A DNA stretch of 64,000 nucleotides, from the NCBI RefSeq assembly GCF_008274785.1, contig NZ_VTPU01000001.1, positions 310,001 to 374,000 of the forward strand, written 5' to 3'. This document shows positions 9,301 through 16,514 of this stretch, in pieces. The position numbers were made by a program, and so were the translations under genes. The stretch's first letter is position 1. Each line of letters starts with the position of its first letter. Source of the DNA: Halomonas eurihalina. Its GTDB lineage: Bacteria > Pseudomonadota > Gammaproteobacteria > Pseudomonadales > Halomonadaceae. Under the pieces are notes generated by a model that did no database searches, was not told the DNA's origin, and saw only the letters and a program-made list of their open reading frames with translations.

Positions 9301-9767
9301 AACGTCTGAGTACCCAACAAGCGTGTCTCGATCTGCGACAGACGATCCTGGTCCCGACGCAACGCGTCGGACGCTTCTTTCAGCCGACTCTCCAGCGTCT
9401 CCAGATCCAGCGACTCCAGGGCTTCGAGAGAGGACGCCGGCGTGTCGTCCTGATTCTCCGATAAGGCCTGCTGCAACTCCCTTAATTCGGTGGGAGCTTT
9501 CTCGACACGCTTTTCCAGGTCCTCGAGCCGGGTCTTGGCGGTCTCCTTGGCTGCCAGATCATCGAGTGCCGCCTGCAGGGTGTCGATCTTCTCCTGAGCG
9601 GCCGCATCGGGCTCTTGCCCTTCGGCGGGACGCAGTTCCTCCAGGCGCTGTTCGATCTCCTCACGCGTCGGCGGCTCGACTGCCCAAGCCGTCGAGCCGA
9701 CCAGAGCCACCAAGAGGCAAATAATGTGCAATACTTTTATGCCGGCACGGCGCGACACTAGATTCAC
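6360..9767 (-). CDS. large MscS-family mechanosensitive channel (MscK/YjeP-like)
   Basis: About 1135 residues from the chosen GTG at 9767, which follows ACGAGG and opens directly into a signal peptide (KVLHIICLLVALVGSTAWA); an in-frame ATG at 9881 would add 38 unlikely residues. The order is signal peptide, a long Gln/Glu/Arg-rich periplasmic coiled coil (about 30-480), a set of membrane helices (about 500-850), then the MscS pore and beta domain with GLGFGLQEIFANFISGL and RPVRIGDTITLG. Proteins of this type open under membrane tension and release solutes on hypo-osmotic shock, which suits a halophile. The C-terminal tail is Ser/Arg/Gly rich. It is divergent from pldA. Confidence 0.92.
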   Translation of the reverse strand: MNLVSRRAGIKVLHIICLLVALVGSTAWAVEPPTREEIEQRLEELRPAEGQEPDAAAQEKIDTLQAALDDLAAKETAKTRLEDLEKRVEKAPTELRELQQALSENQDDTPASSLEALESLDLETLESRLKEASDALRRDQDRLSQIETRLLGTQTLPERAQQGISDATQAVEESRRTLEDLEARDVDESDPRHMHARTQRALAEQRLALHQRELATNSRLRELAQQRRDLLQRRVTSQEAQVLALQGVIDQRRRERSEQAIAEAVQDEPDDVASHPLVSEAQQVNRDMSLELLRITSQANELVRQGLEVRRQLDQVRQLQRGMDEHVEAIRGSTLLSRILREQRQALPKVEVRGGLKDEIADWRLRQFELDRQRETLKDADTLAQEQMASATDDEMSPELVAPLAQLFRARRDLLEQLEPTYGEMLSTAIELQLHQQQLLSTSRSLRDTINKQLFWVANARPLDLAWLLKLPDHLRTEWREGEWRQALPTHWTMPDARALLGLPLLLAAAGLLLLRRTLKRRLLRLHDEIGHLRRDSQAHTPKAIMFNALLAMPLPLVLASIGLALLFGGQGVAQNIGWSLAQIALAWAVVAWARRLLTADGVAVRQFYWPSAYVSRLHRWLLWLFAAMIPVLLVAPLARDAGINLNLRPLAMGILLAGLLGMSLSLAKLIMAHTPFFGVKFFRLVLGLAMAAVPLFLGGLVVSGYAYTALSLVSRFVITLYVLGVWILVEAAVVRGLAVAARRLAYRRALARRRALQENESESGLDVVEEPPLDMKQVNQQSLRLAKLALLIGFLVVLYLVWADLLTVLGYLEQVMLLGGEGQQGADLVGGAVSVADAIVALLVVALTLMLARNLPGLLEVMVLSRLELKQGSAYAISSLLSYTIVGTGVVMALGTLGVSWSKLQWLVAALGVGLGFGLQEIFANFISGLIILFERPVRIGDTITLGNLTGTVSRIRIRATTVTDFDRKEIIIPNKTFVTDQLINWSLSDNITRVILTYGVELGSDHRLVQRLLQQAADENDRVLRDPAPETFFMRYSANAMEFELRIFVNSLGDRLYASDELNGRVGELLAEHDLDIAFNQMDVWLHRSDGARTKLQSRSSVSSSSRDEPRHPPPGAAGDPGDVDGGGDGGGR

Positions 9768-9922
9768 GAACACCTCGTCATCGGTGACACCACGGGAATT
9801 CTTGTGATTCTCGATGCATATTGCCCACAAGGCAATTGCCGGCGTCGCCATGCTGCCACAGTTGACTTGCTTCACCGGCATGGTAGAAACGGCGTCCTAT
9901 ACCTTGGCAATGCAGGCGGCGC

Positions 9923-10954
9923 ATGAAGCCCTCACGACTCCTTATTCCTGTGTTGATGATTGGCCTGGCTCACGAAGCGACGGCCGCCGAGTCGCTGAGC
10001 GACGCCGAACGGGAAGCCATCGAATCACGCATTCAGTCGTTACAGACGGAACTGCAGCAGTTGCGTGGCCGCCTGCGCGACGACACGCCTTCGGTCCAGC
10101 GCACCGCCGTGCCGGCCGAAGACCACCAGGAAACGGAACTGGAAGAGTCGGTGGCCGAACGACGCATGCTCGAAAGGGCATCCGAGCGGAATCCCTTCGC
10201 CATCACCGCCCATCGACGCAACTACCTGCTGCCGATGAGCTATACCGCCCGGCCCAGCGATCGTACCCTCAACAGTGGCGGGGACGAAGCCAGCGCCGAT
10301 CGCATGGAGATGCAATTCCAGTTCAGCGCCAAATTCGAGCTCATCGATGACAAGTTGCCCGCCGATGGCGATCTCTACTTCGGCTATACCCAGCGTAGCT
10401 GGTGGCAAGCCTACAACACGGATGCCTCCTCGCCATTCCGCGAGACCAACTATGAGCCCGAGATCTTCGCCGACTTCGACAATGACTGGACGATCGCCGG
10501 CTGGACCAACATCCACAACCGGATCTCGCTCAACCATCAGTCCAACGGACGCTCCGGCGACATGTCACGTAGCTGGAATCGCCTCATCCTGACCAGCACC
10601 TTCGTCAACGATACCTGGGCCGTCTCGCTGGCCCCCTTCTGGCGCATACCAGAGTCCGAGAGCGATGACGACAACCCCGACATCGAACACTTCGTAGGCT
10701 ATGGCGATGTCACCGTGGCCCGGCGGCTGTTCGATGACCACGAAGCCAGCCTGATGTGGCGTGGCAATCCGGACAGCGGCCACATGGGAGCTCAGTTCGA
10801 TTATTCCTGGCCCCTGTTCGGCAAGATTCGCGGCCACGTGCTGTACTACCACGGCTACGGGGACAGCCTAATCGACTATGACCGCAGCGTGCACCGACTC
10901 GGCATCGGTTTCAGCCTGAATCCCCTGTTTTCTTCGGGCGAGTTCAAACACTGA
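9923..10954 (+). CDS. pldA: outer membrane phospholipase A
   Basis: A 343-residue protein with a signal peptide (cleaved near TAAES), a short Gln/Glu-rich segment, and a beta-barrel. The catalytic motif NHQSNG carries the His and Ser of the PldA triad, and SRSWNR supplies the Asn. The last residues are hydrophobic and aromatic in alternation, as in barrel proteins. PldA hydrolyses phospholipids that reach the outer leaflet of the outer membrane. It is single and divergent from the MscS-family gene; the upstream Shine-Dalgarno is weak. Confidence 0.94.
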   Translation: MKPSRLLIPVLMIGLAHEATAAESLSDAEREAIESRIQSLQTELQQLRGRLRDDTPSVQRTAVPAEDHQETELEESVAERRMLERASERNPFAITAHRRNYLLPMSYTARPSDRTLNSGGDEASADRMEMQFQFSAKFELIDDKLPADGDLYFGYTQRSWWQAYNTDASSPFRETNYEPEIFADFDNDWTIAGWTNIHNRISLNHQSNGRSGDMSRSWNRLILTSTFVNDTWAVSLAPFWRIPESESDDDNPDIEHFVGYGDVTVARRLFDDHEASLMWRGNPDSGHMGAQFDYSWPLFGKIRGHVLYYHGYGDSLIDYDRSVHRLGIGFSLNPLFSSGEFKH

Positions 10955-11030
10955 GGGCTGCGCATAATGCTTGCGCCACTAACGGCGAATGCTATGCTGG
11001 CCTTGTCATGTACCGTCAGAGGAAGACACG

Positions 11031-11363
11031 ATGACCGACCATACCCCGCACAACCGCGACGCTTCCCAGCAGCTCAAGGAAGACCTGCACAACCTGTCAC
11101 AGACCGTCGAGGAATTGGTGAATGCCACCGCCGACGACTCGCGCAACAACGTCAAGGAACTGCGCGAACGGGCCGAGAAGCGCCTCAAGGATACCCGGGC
11201 CCGTCTCGAGGCCCGAGGCGAGCGTGCCTATCACGAAGCCCGCGACAGCATGACGCGCCAGGCAGATGCCTGCGACCGTTACGTCCATGACAACCCCTGG
11301 ACCAGCATCGGCATCGGTGCCGCCGTCGGCGTTGTCGTCGGAATGTTGCTCGGGCGGCGCTGA
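11031..11363 (+). CDS. DUF883 family membrane-anchored protein (YqjD/ElaB-like)
   Basis: A 110-residue protein, mostly charged helix (Lys/Arg/Glu/Asp, about 10-80), ending in one transmembrane segment with the Gly-rich motif IGIGAAVGVVVGMLLGRR typical of YqjD/ElaB. In E. coli such C-tail anchored proteins associate with ribosomes in stationary phase. The ATG at 11031 is preceded by AGAGGAAG. Its stop overlaps the start of the next gene, forming a yqjD-yqjE-yqjK type operon. Confidence 0.9.
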   Translation: MTDHTPHNRDASQQLKEDLHNLSQTVEELVNATADDSRNNVKELRERAEKRLKDTRARLEARGERAYHEARDSMTRQADACDRYVHDNPWTSIGIGAAVGVVVGMLLGRR

Positions 11364-11761
11364 TGGCGGAGAGCCAAGGACCGGCACAGCGTCTGTTCGA
11401 CGCTGGAAAGCGCCTGCTGGGCAGCCTGCTGGCCACCGGCGAGACGCGCCTGCGTCTCGCCGTGCTCGAGCTCGAGGAAGAACGCGCCCGGCTGGTCACG
11501 CTGCTGATGCTGGCCGGACTCAGTCTCGTTCTGCTGCTGCTCGGCCTGGGCACCTTGACCGCCCTCGTCATCGTCGCCTTCTGGGACAGCCACCGCCTGA
11601 CCGCGATCGCCATCAGCGCCGGTGTCCTGCTATTCGGTGGCGCGGGGCTGGCAGCCTGGGTCATGCATCTGGCACGGCGCCCCACTCTGCTGGCCAGCAC
11701 CCTGAAACACCTGGCCCTGGACCGCGAACTGGTGGAGTCGCAACGTGACGCGCAACAATGA
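11363..11761 (+). CDS. YqjE-like inner-membrane protein (phage holin superfamily, DUF1469)
   Basis: A 132-residue protein with an amphipathic N-terminus and two hydrophobic helices (about 47-72 and 80-103), the layout of YqjE/Phage_holin_3_6 family members. Despite the family name there is no prophage here. Start ATG overlaps the preceding stop by one base and the gene overlaps the next by 17 bp, so the three are translationally coupled. The biochemical role of the family is not known. Confidence 0.88.
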   Translation: MAESQGPAQRLFDAGKRLLGSLLATGETRLRLAVLELEEERARLVTLLMLAGLSLVLLLLGLGTLTALVIVAFWDSHRLTAIAISAGVLLFGGAGLAAWVMHLARRPTLLASTLKHLALDRELVESQRDAQQ

Positions 11762-12041
11762 GACGACTCGCCGTGAGCGCAAGGCCTCACTCGAGGCCGC
11801 TATCGAACAGCAGCGCGTGGACATCCTGCTGGCGGCGGAACGCTGGCATGACGCGAGCGCGCCGTTGGAGAACGGTTGGCAGCTGATACGACGCTATCGC
11901 ACACCGGCACTGGCACTGGGAAGCTTCATGTTGTGGCCGTTGCTGCGACGCCCCGGCAAGGCGCTGAAATTCGGGCGACACCTGGTGTTCGGCGCGATGG
12001 CCCTGAAACGCTTCGGGAAACTGCTGCCCGGTCGCCACTGA
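11745..12041 (+). CDS. YqjK-like protein
   Basis: A 98-residue basic protein starting at GTG within the end of the yqjE-like gene. An N-terminal charged helix (RRERKASLEAAIEQQRVDIL) is followed by a hydrophobic patch (PALALGSFMLWPLL) and a basic C-terminus. Position as third gene after the YqjD- and YqjE-like genes and the size support a YqjK assignment; sequence similarity in this family is weak. Function unknown. Confidence 0.72.
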   Translation: MTRNNETTRRERKASLEAAIEQQRVDILLAAERWHDASAPLENGWQLIRRYRTPALALGSFMLWPLLRRPGKALKFGRHLVFGAMALKRFGKLLPGRH

Positions 12042-12178
12042 CCGCCCTCCGCCCGGCTGACTCACACCCGCGACCCCGGATAAACGCGACGGCACCTATC
12101 ATCACCTCGTAACACACCCATGTGTCAGCCCTGTTATGATCCTGTGTCAACACACGACAAACAGGGAGCCGATCACAC

Positions 12179-12913
12179 ATGCGCATGCTGGCGCTCTACA
12201 GCATCAAGGGAGGCGTCGGCAAGACTGCCTCGGCCGTGAACCTGGCGGCCCAGGCCGCTCGGGCCGGCTACCGCGTGCTGCTCTGGGACCTCGATCCCCA
12301 GGCCGCCACCAGCTTCTACCTGCGCACCAAGCCCAAGGTTCGAGGCGGTGTCGAGAAGCTGGTCAAGGGCAAGGCGTCGTTCGACAAGGTGATCCGTGCC
12401 ACCCAGATGGAAAACATCGACCTGCTGCCGGCAGCCCTGGCCTCACGGGAAATGGACCGCCTGCTGGCCAAGCGCGGCAACAGCCACCTTCGCCAGATCC
12501 TCAAGCCGGTGCGCAGCGACTACGATCTGGTGATCCTCGACTGCCCGCCGAGCCTCTCGCATCTCTCGGAGAATATCTTCTCGAGCGTCGACGCCCTGCT
12601 GGTCCCGGTCGTGCCGACCACGCTCTCGCTGCGCACCCTGGAACAGCTGCGTGACTTTCTCGACGACCGGGATCAGGACTGCACCTTCTGGCCCTTCATC
12701 ACCCTGGCCGATCGACGTCGCAAGCTGCATTGCGAGGTCATCGACACCATGCAATCGCAGTGGCCGCTGATGCTCTCCACGGTGATTCCCTCGGCCAGCG
12801 TGGTCGAACGCATGGGGCTCGAGCGCGCGCCGGTTCACACCTTCGCGCCGCGCAGCGTTGCCGCCCGGAACTACCAGGCCCTGTGGCACGAACTGGACCA
12901 GCGCCTAGGATGA
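12179..12913 (+). CDS. ParA/Soj family ATPase without ParB partner
   Basis: A 244-residue deviant Walker ATPase: KGGVGKT at residues 10-16 with the signature Lys, DLDPQAAT as the second switch, and DCPPSLSH as Walker B. The protein is compact and lacks an N-terminal DNA-binding extension, so it resembles orphan ParA proteins that position other cargo. No parB or centromere-like repeat is seen nearby. AGGGAGCC precedes the ATG. Its last nine bases overlap the converging CHAD gene. Cargo unknown. Confidence 0.9.
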   Translation: MRMLALYSIKGGVGKTASAVNLAAQAARAGYRVLLWDLDPQAATSFYLRTKPKVRGGVEKLVKGKASFDKVIRATQMENIDLLPAALASREMDRLLAKRGNSHLRQILKPVRSDYDLVILDCPPSLSHLSENIFSSVDALLVPVVPTTLSLRTLEQLRDFLDDRDQDCTFWPFITLADRRRKLHCEVIDTMQSQWPLMLSTVIPSASVVERMGLERAPVHTFAPRSVAARNYQALWHELDQRLG

Positions 12914-13876
12914 ATCGCGCATAGCCGCACAGGCTGCCTCCAGATGCGCTGACAGCTCCGCGATACCACCTGCCACCCCGGTGCCCGTGGCCACCTCGTA
13001 ATGAGCCAGCAGGCATTGCCGGTTCTCATTGAGCAAGCTCATGAAACCACGCAGGTGCCGTGGCGCCGAAGCCCGCGGCCTCTCGCCCCGAGCAGCGTCG
13101 GCCAGCCTGGCATCGAGCTCTCCAGTCGCCTGTTCGAGAGCTACAGAGCGAATCGCCGTCTCACGCACCAAGTCGTCATGCAGCACCCCAAAGGCATCCT
13201 GGAAGTCCTTCATGGCCTCCTCCGCACGCCGACAGTCCGACGACGTATCGCGCCAGGGGCGCAAGAGATAACGAATGCGCTTGCCGGTGATACGCGGCCG
13301 ATGCAAGGCCTCGGCCTCGTCAACGCTCCCCACCGCCTCGACTTCCGCCACCAGACGCTCGTGCAGCCTCGAGAATGCCCGCGCGCTTGCTTCACCGAAA
13401 TTCGGCGCGCGCGCCTTCTTGCGGGTACGCAGGTTGCCGAACCGCGTCCGCAGACGGGCTTCCAGCTCGGAAAAATGCGTCTCGATCGCCAGGTCAGCCG
13501 CTGTATAGGCCTCCGCGACCTCGTCTTCGAGCCGCTGCCGCCACCACTCGCCCGCACCACGCTCGGCGGCAGGCATGCCGGGCAGTGCCTGAACCAGCCA
13601 GGCGAGCATTACCTCGCCATCCCGCGCTCTGTTGGTTGCCCGCGCCAGGTCGCGCAGATCACGCCTCAAAGGGTTGGGGAAATCGATGCCGGGCTGGCCC
13701 CGATAGGCTTGCAGCCAGGCTCGCAGGCGACGCAGCGCCACCCGAAAATCATGCAGTCCTTCGACATCCGCCGGATCCATGATACGCGGCCTGGCGCGGC
13801 GCGCGTCCTCCAGCAGGTCCAGGCCGACCTCGCCGACCACACGGCCCAGGCGTCGTTGTTGCAAAGGCTTGGTCAT
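12905..13876 (-). CDS. CHAD domain-containing protein
   Basis: A 323-residue all-helical protein with conserved basic and His residues: DVEGLHDFRVALRRLRAWL and HRPRITGKRIRYLL are the paired CHAD signatures. CHAD domains bind inorganic polyphosphate through these basic faces. No CYTH (triphosphatase) domain is fused or adjacent, so it is a stand-alone CHAD protein. The start ATG follows AAAGGAGG, and the gene overlaps the 3' end of parA tail to tail. Confidence 0.9.
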   Translation of the reverse strand: MTKPLQQRRLGRVVGEVGLDLLEDARRARPRIMDPADVEGLHDFRVALRRLRAWLQAYRGQPGIDFPNPLRRDLRDLARATNRARDGEVMLAWLVQALPGMPAAERGAGEWWRQRLEDEVAEAYTAADLAIETHFSELEARLRTRFGNLRTRKKARAPNFGEASARAFSRLHERLVAEVEAVGSVDEAEALHRPRITGKRIRYLLRPWRDTSSDCRRAEEAMKDFQDAFGVLHDDLVRETAIRSVALEQATGELDARLADAARGERPRASAPRHLRGFMSLLNENRQCLLAHYEVATGTGVAGGIAELSAHLEAACAAMRDSS

Positions 13877-13986
13877 GACCGCCTCCTTTCGTCGTCACGC
13901 TCCCAGTATAGAAGTCGACGAATCGCCGGAAGGAGGTCAGCCACAAGGAGAAACGGCAGGCGAGTGGCACAACGGCCATCACTCCG

Positions 13987-15162
13987 TCATACCGCCTGCC
14001 CACAGGCCACACCGGAAGCCCAGGCCCACTGGAAGTTATAGCCGCCGAGTTCGCCGGTGACATCGAGCACCTCGCCGATGAAGCGCAACGGCGGCAGTCC
14101 CTGGACCTCGAAGGTCTTGGACGACAGGCTACGGGTATCGATGCCGCCCAGGGTCACTTCGGCGGTCCGCCAGCCCTCGGTACCGGCGGGTTTCAGATGC
14201 CAGTCATTGAGATGAGCCGCCCAGGTCGCCAAGGCGGCATTGGAGCACTCAGCGAGGGGGCCATCCCCGCCATGCCATTCCACCAGCGCCTGGGCAAGGC
14301 GCCGCGGCAGGCGTTCGGCCAGCCAAGTGGAAAGGCGCCGCTTGGGCGTCTCCCGGCGCGCGGCCGTCAGGGCGTCGAAGGCATCGGTATCGGGCAGCAG
14401 GTCGATGCTCAGGGCATCACCGGCCTGCCAGTAGCTGGAAATCTGCAGCATGGCGGGCCCTGACACGCCGCGATGGGTGAACAACATGGGCTCGCGGTAT
14501 TCGCCGCCATTGCACCGCACTACCACCTCGTGACTGAGGCCGGCCAGCGAGGCGGCGCGCTCCTTCCAGTGCGATGTCAAGGTGAAGGGAACCAGGGCGG
14601 CCCGCGTCTCGGTAACGTCCAGCCCGAACTGGCGCGCGATGTCATAGCCGAACCCGGTGGCCCCCATGGTCGGAATCGACAGGCCGCCGGTCGCCACCAC
14701 CACCGCCCCGGCGTCGATGCGCCCCAGGCTGGTCGACAGTCGCATGCTCTCGCCCAGGCGCTCCACGGCATTCACCGAGGTCTTGAGACGCAGCTCGACA
14801 CCGGCCCACTCGCATTCAGTGAGTAGCACATTCAATAGGTCCTTCGCCGAGCCGGCGCAGAACAGTTGCCCCGGCGCCTTTTCCACGTGCTCGACACCAT
14901 GCCGCTCGACCAGCTCCACGAAATGCTCGGGGCGATAACGCTTGAGCGCCGAGATGCAGAAATGCGGGTTGCGCGAGAAGAAGTTCGCCGGTGTGGTCGC
15001 CATATTGGTGAAGTTGCAGCGCCCGCCCCCGGACATCAGGATCTTCTTGCCGGCCTTGTTGGCATGATCCACCACCAGCACCCGGCGCCCCGCGTATCCC
15101 GCCGTCAAGGCGCACATCAGGCCCGCCGCTCCCGCACCGATCACGACCACGTCGTATGTCAT
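13987..15162 (-). CDS. HI0933-type NAD(P)/FAD-dependent oxidoreductase (YhiN/BaiN-like)
   Basis: 391 residues from the ATG at 15162, which follows GGAGAGAG and gives MTYDVVVIGAGAAGLMCAL, the FAD-binding GxGxxG fold; in-frame codons farther upstream would only add an unlikely extension. The motif KAGKKILMSGGGRCNFTN is the family hallmark, and the C-terminus GELGGYNFQWAWASG matches YhiN-type proteins. The physiological substrate of the bacterial family is poorly defined. It is transcribed alone, divergent from the RND adaptor gene. Confidence 0.9.
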   Translation of the reverse strand: MTYDVVVIGAGAAGLMCALTAGYAGRRVLVVDHANKAGKKILMSGGGRCNFTNMATTPANFFSRNPHFCISALKRYRPEHFVELVERHGVEHVEKAPGQLFCAGSAKDLLNVLLTECEWAGVELRLKTSVNAVERLGESMRLSTSLGRIDAGAVVVATGGLSIPTMGATGFGYDIARQFGLDVTETRAALVPFTLTSHWKERAASLAGLSHEVVVRCNGGEYREPMLFTHRGVSGPAMLQISSYWQAGDALSIDLLPDTDAFDALTAARRETPKRRLSTWLAERLPRRLAQALVEWHGGDGPLAECSNAALATWAAHLNDWHLKPAGTEGWRTAEVTLGGIDTRSLSSKTFEVQGLPPLRFIGEVLDVTGELGGYNFQWAWASGVACGQAV

Positions 15163-15401
15163 GTCTCTCTCCTGCAGAACGCACGCTGCCTTCCCTTCCT
15201 GGCCCAGGAACGCAAAACCGCGCATTCTAGCAGAGCAGGCAACCGATAGGCGGCTCGGAACTTGTGCATTCTTGCCACACTTTCGTTTTCCACTCAGGGT
15301 ACGCTGTGCAACGCAGGGCACTGTCTGAGCGGTCAACAGCTGTCCGACGTTGCAGGGCTGGATGCCCGATCTCATCACCCCCTGGATCACACGAGCCTCT
15401 C

Positions 15402-16514
15402 ATGATCGCGAGACCCAATGCCGCCGCCTGGCGGAAGCGCCTGCCACTATTGTTGCTTGGCCTGACCCTGGCCTTCCCCTCGTTCGCCCAGACAACGCCG
15501 GCCGAGCAACCAACGGCGGTGATCGCCGCCCGTGCCGAGCTCGCCCAGTGGAGCGATCCGCTGGATGCCCTGGGCACCCTCAAGGCCGACGAAAGTGTGA
15601 CGCTGTCGGCCAAGGTGACCGAGACCATCGAGAGTCTCGAGTTCGAAGGCGGCGAGCGGGTCGAAGCCGGTGATGTGCTGGTGCGCCTCGATAACGACGA
15701 GGCCCAGGCCAATCTTCGCGTGGCCGAAGCCCTGCGTGATGAGCGCCAAGCGGCCGTAGATCGTCTCGCCCAATTGCAGCAACGCAACCTGGGAACCCGA
15801 GCCGATGCCGAGGACAGCCGCGCCCAGCTTCGCCAGGCACAGGCCGAGGTCGAGTCCCTGCAGGCCCAGCTCGATAACTTCCAGATCAAGGCGCCCTTCT
15901 CGGGCGAAGTCGGTTTTCGCAATATCAGCATCGGCGCCCTCGTTTCTCCGGGCGATGAACTGGCCACGCTGGACAAGATCGATCGCATGAAGCTCGACTT
16001 CCAGGTGCCCGAAGTCGCGCTCGGCTCCCTGGCACCCGGCATGTCGCTCACCGCCACCAGTGCCGCCTTCCCTGAATCCGATTTTCAGGGCGAGATCGCC
16101 ACCATCGGTACCCGGATCGACCCGGTCAGCCGCAGCGTGTCGATACGCGCCCTGATCGACAACCCGCAACGCAAGCTGCGCCCCGGCATGCTGATGGAAG
16201 TCACCATCGCCCGTCGTCAACGCCAGGCCCTGGTGATTCCCGAGGCGGCACTGATTCCCGAAGGCAAGCGCCACTACGTGTTGATCATCGACGCGAGCGA
16301 CGACGACCGCGTGACACGCCGCCAGGTGAGAGTCGGCGAACGGCGCCCCAGCGAGGCAGAGATTCTCGACGGCCTCTCCCCCGGCGACCTGATCGTCAGC
16401 CACGGCGTGGAACGCGCCCATGACGGCGACCGAGTCCGCCTGCTGGGCATTGCCGATGACGACACCTCGGTGCGCGCGCTACTCGAGGCCGACCGCAACG
16501 CGGGAGATGCCTGA
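15402..16514 (+). CDS. RND efflux periplasmic adaptor subunit
   Basis: 370 residues from the ATG at 15402, chosen because it opens a clear signal peptide (LPLLLLGLTLAFPSFAQ). Then a lipoyl domain (FEGGERVEAGDVLVRLDNDE), a short coiled-coil hairpin of about 70 residues, the second lipoyl half (IKAPFSGEVGFRNISIG) and barrel domains. This is the MexA/AcrA-family fold, of the short-hairpin class without an obvious lipobox Cys. It is followed by the pump gene with a one-base overlap; no outer-membrane factor is encoded here. Confidence 0.92.
   Translation: MIARPNAAAWRKRLPLLLLGLTLAFPSFAQTTPAEQPTAVIAARAELAQWSDPLDALGTLKADESVTLSAKVTETIESLEFEGGERVEAGDVLVRLDNDEAQANLRVAEALRDERQAAVDRLAQLQQRNLGTRADAEDSRAQLRQAQAEVESLQAQLDNFQIKAPFSGEVGFRNISIGALVSPGDELATLDKIDRMKLDFQVPEVALGSLAPGMSLTATSAAFPESDFQGEIATIGTRIDPVSRSVSIRALIDNPQRKLRPGMLMEVTIARRQRQALVIPEAALIPEGKRHYVLIIDASDDDRVTRRQVRVGERRPSEAEILDGLSPGDLIVSHGVERAHDGDRVRLLGIADDDTSVRALLEADRNAGDA

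Noticed and set aside
11363..11761. Phage holin family match suggesting a prophage
   Set aside because: The gene is a YqjE-like membrane protein in a yqjDEK-like operon; no other phage gene is near.
12179..12913. Plasmid or integrative element partition locus
   Set aside because: Only ParA is present; no ParB, replication gene or integrase, and the neighbours are chromosomal genes.
13001..14041. A 346-codon plus-strand frame opposite the CHAD gene
   Set aside because: Antisense shadow; the CHAD motifs on the other strand are clear.
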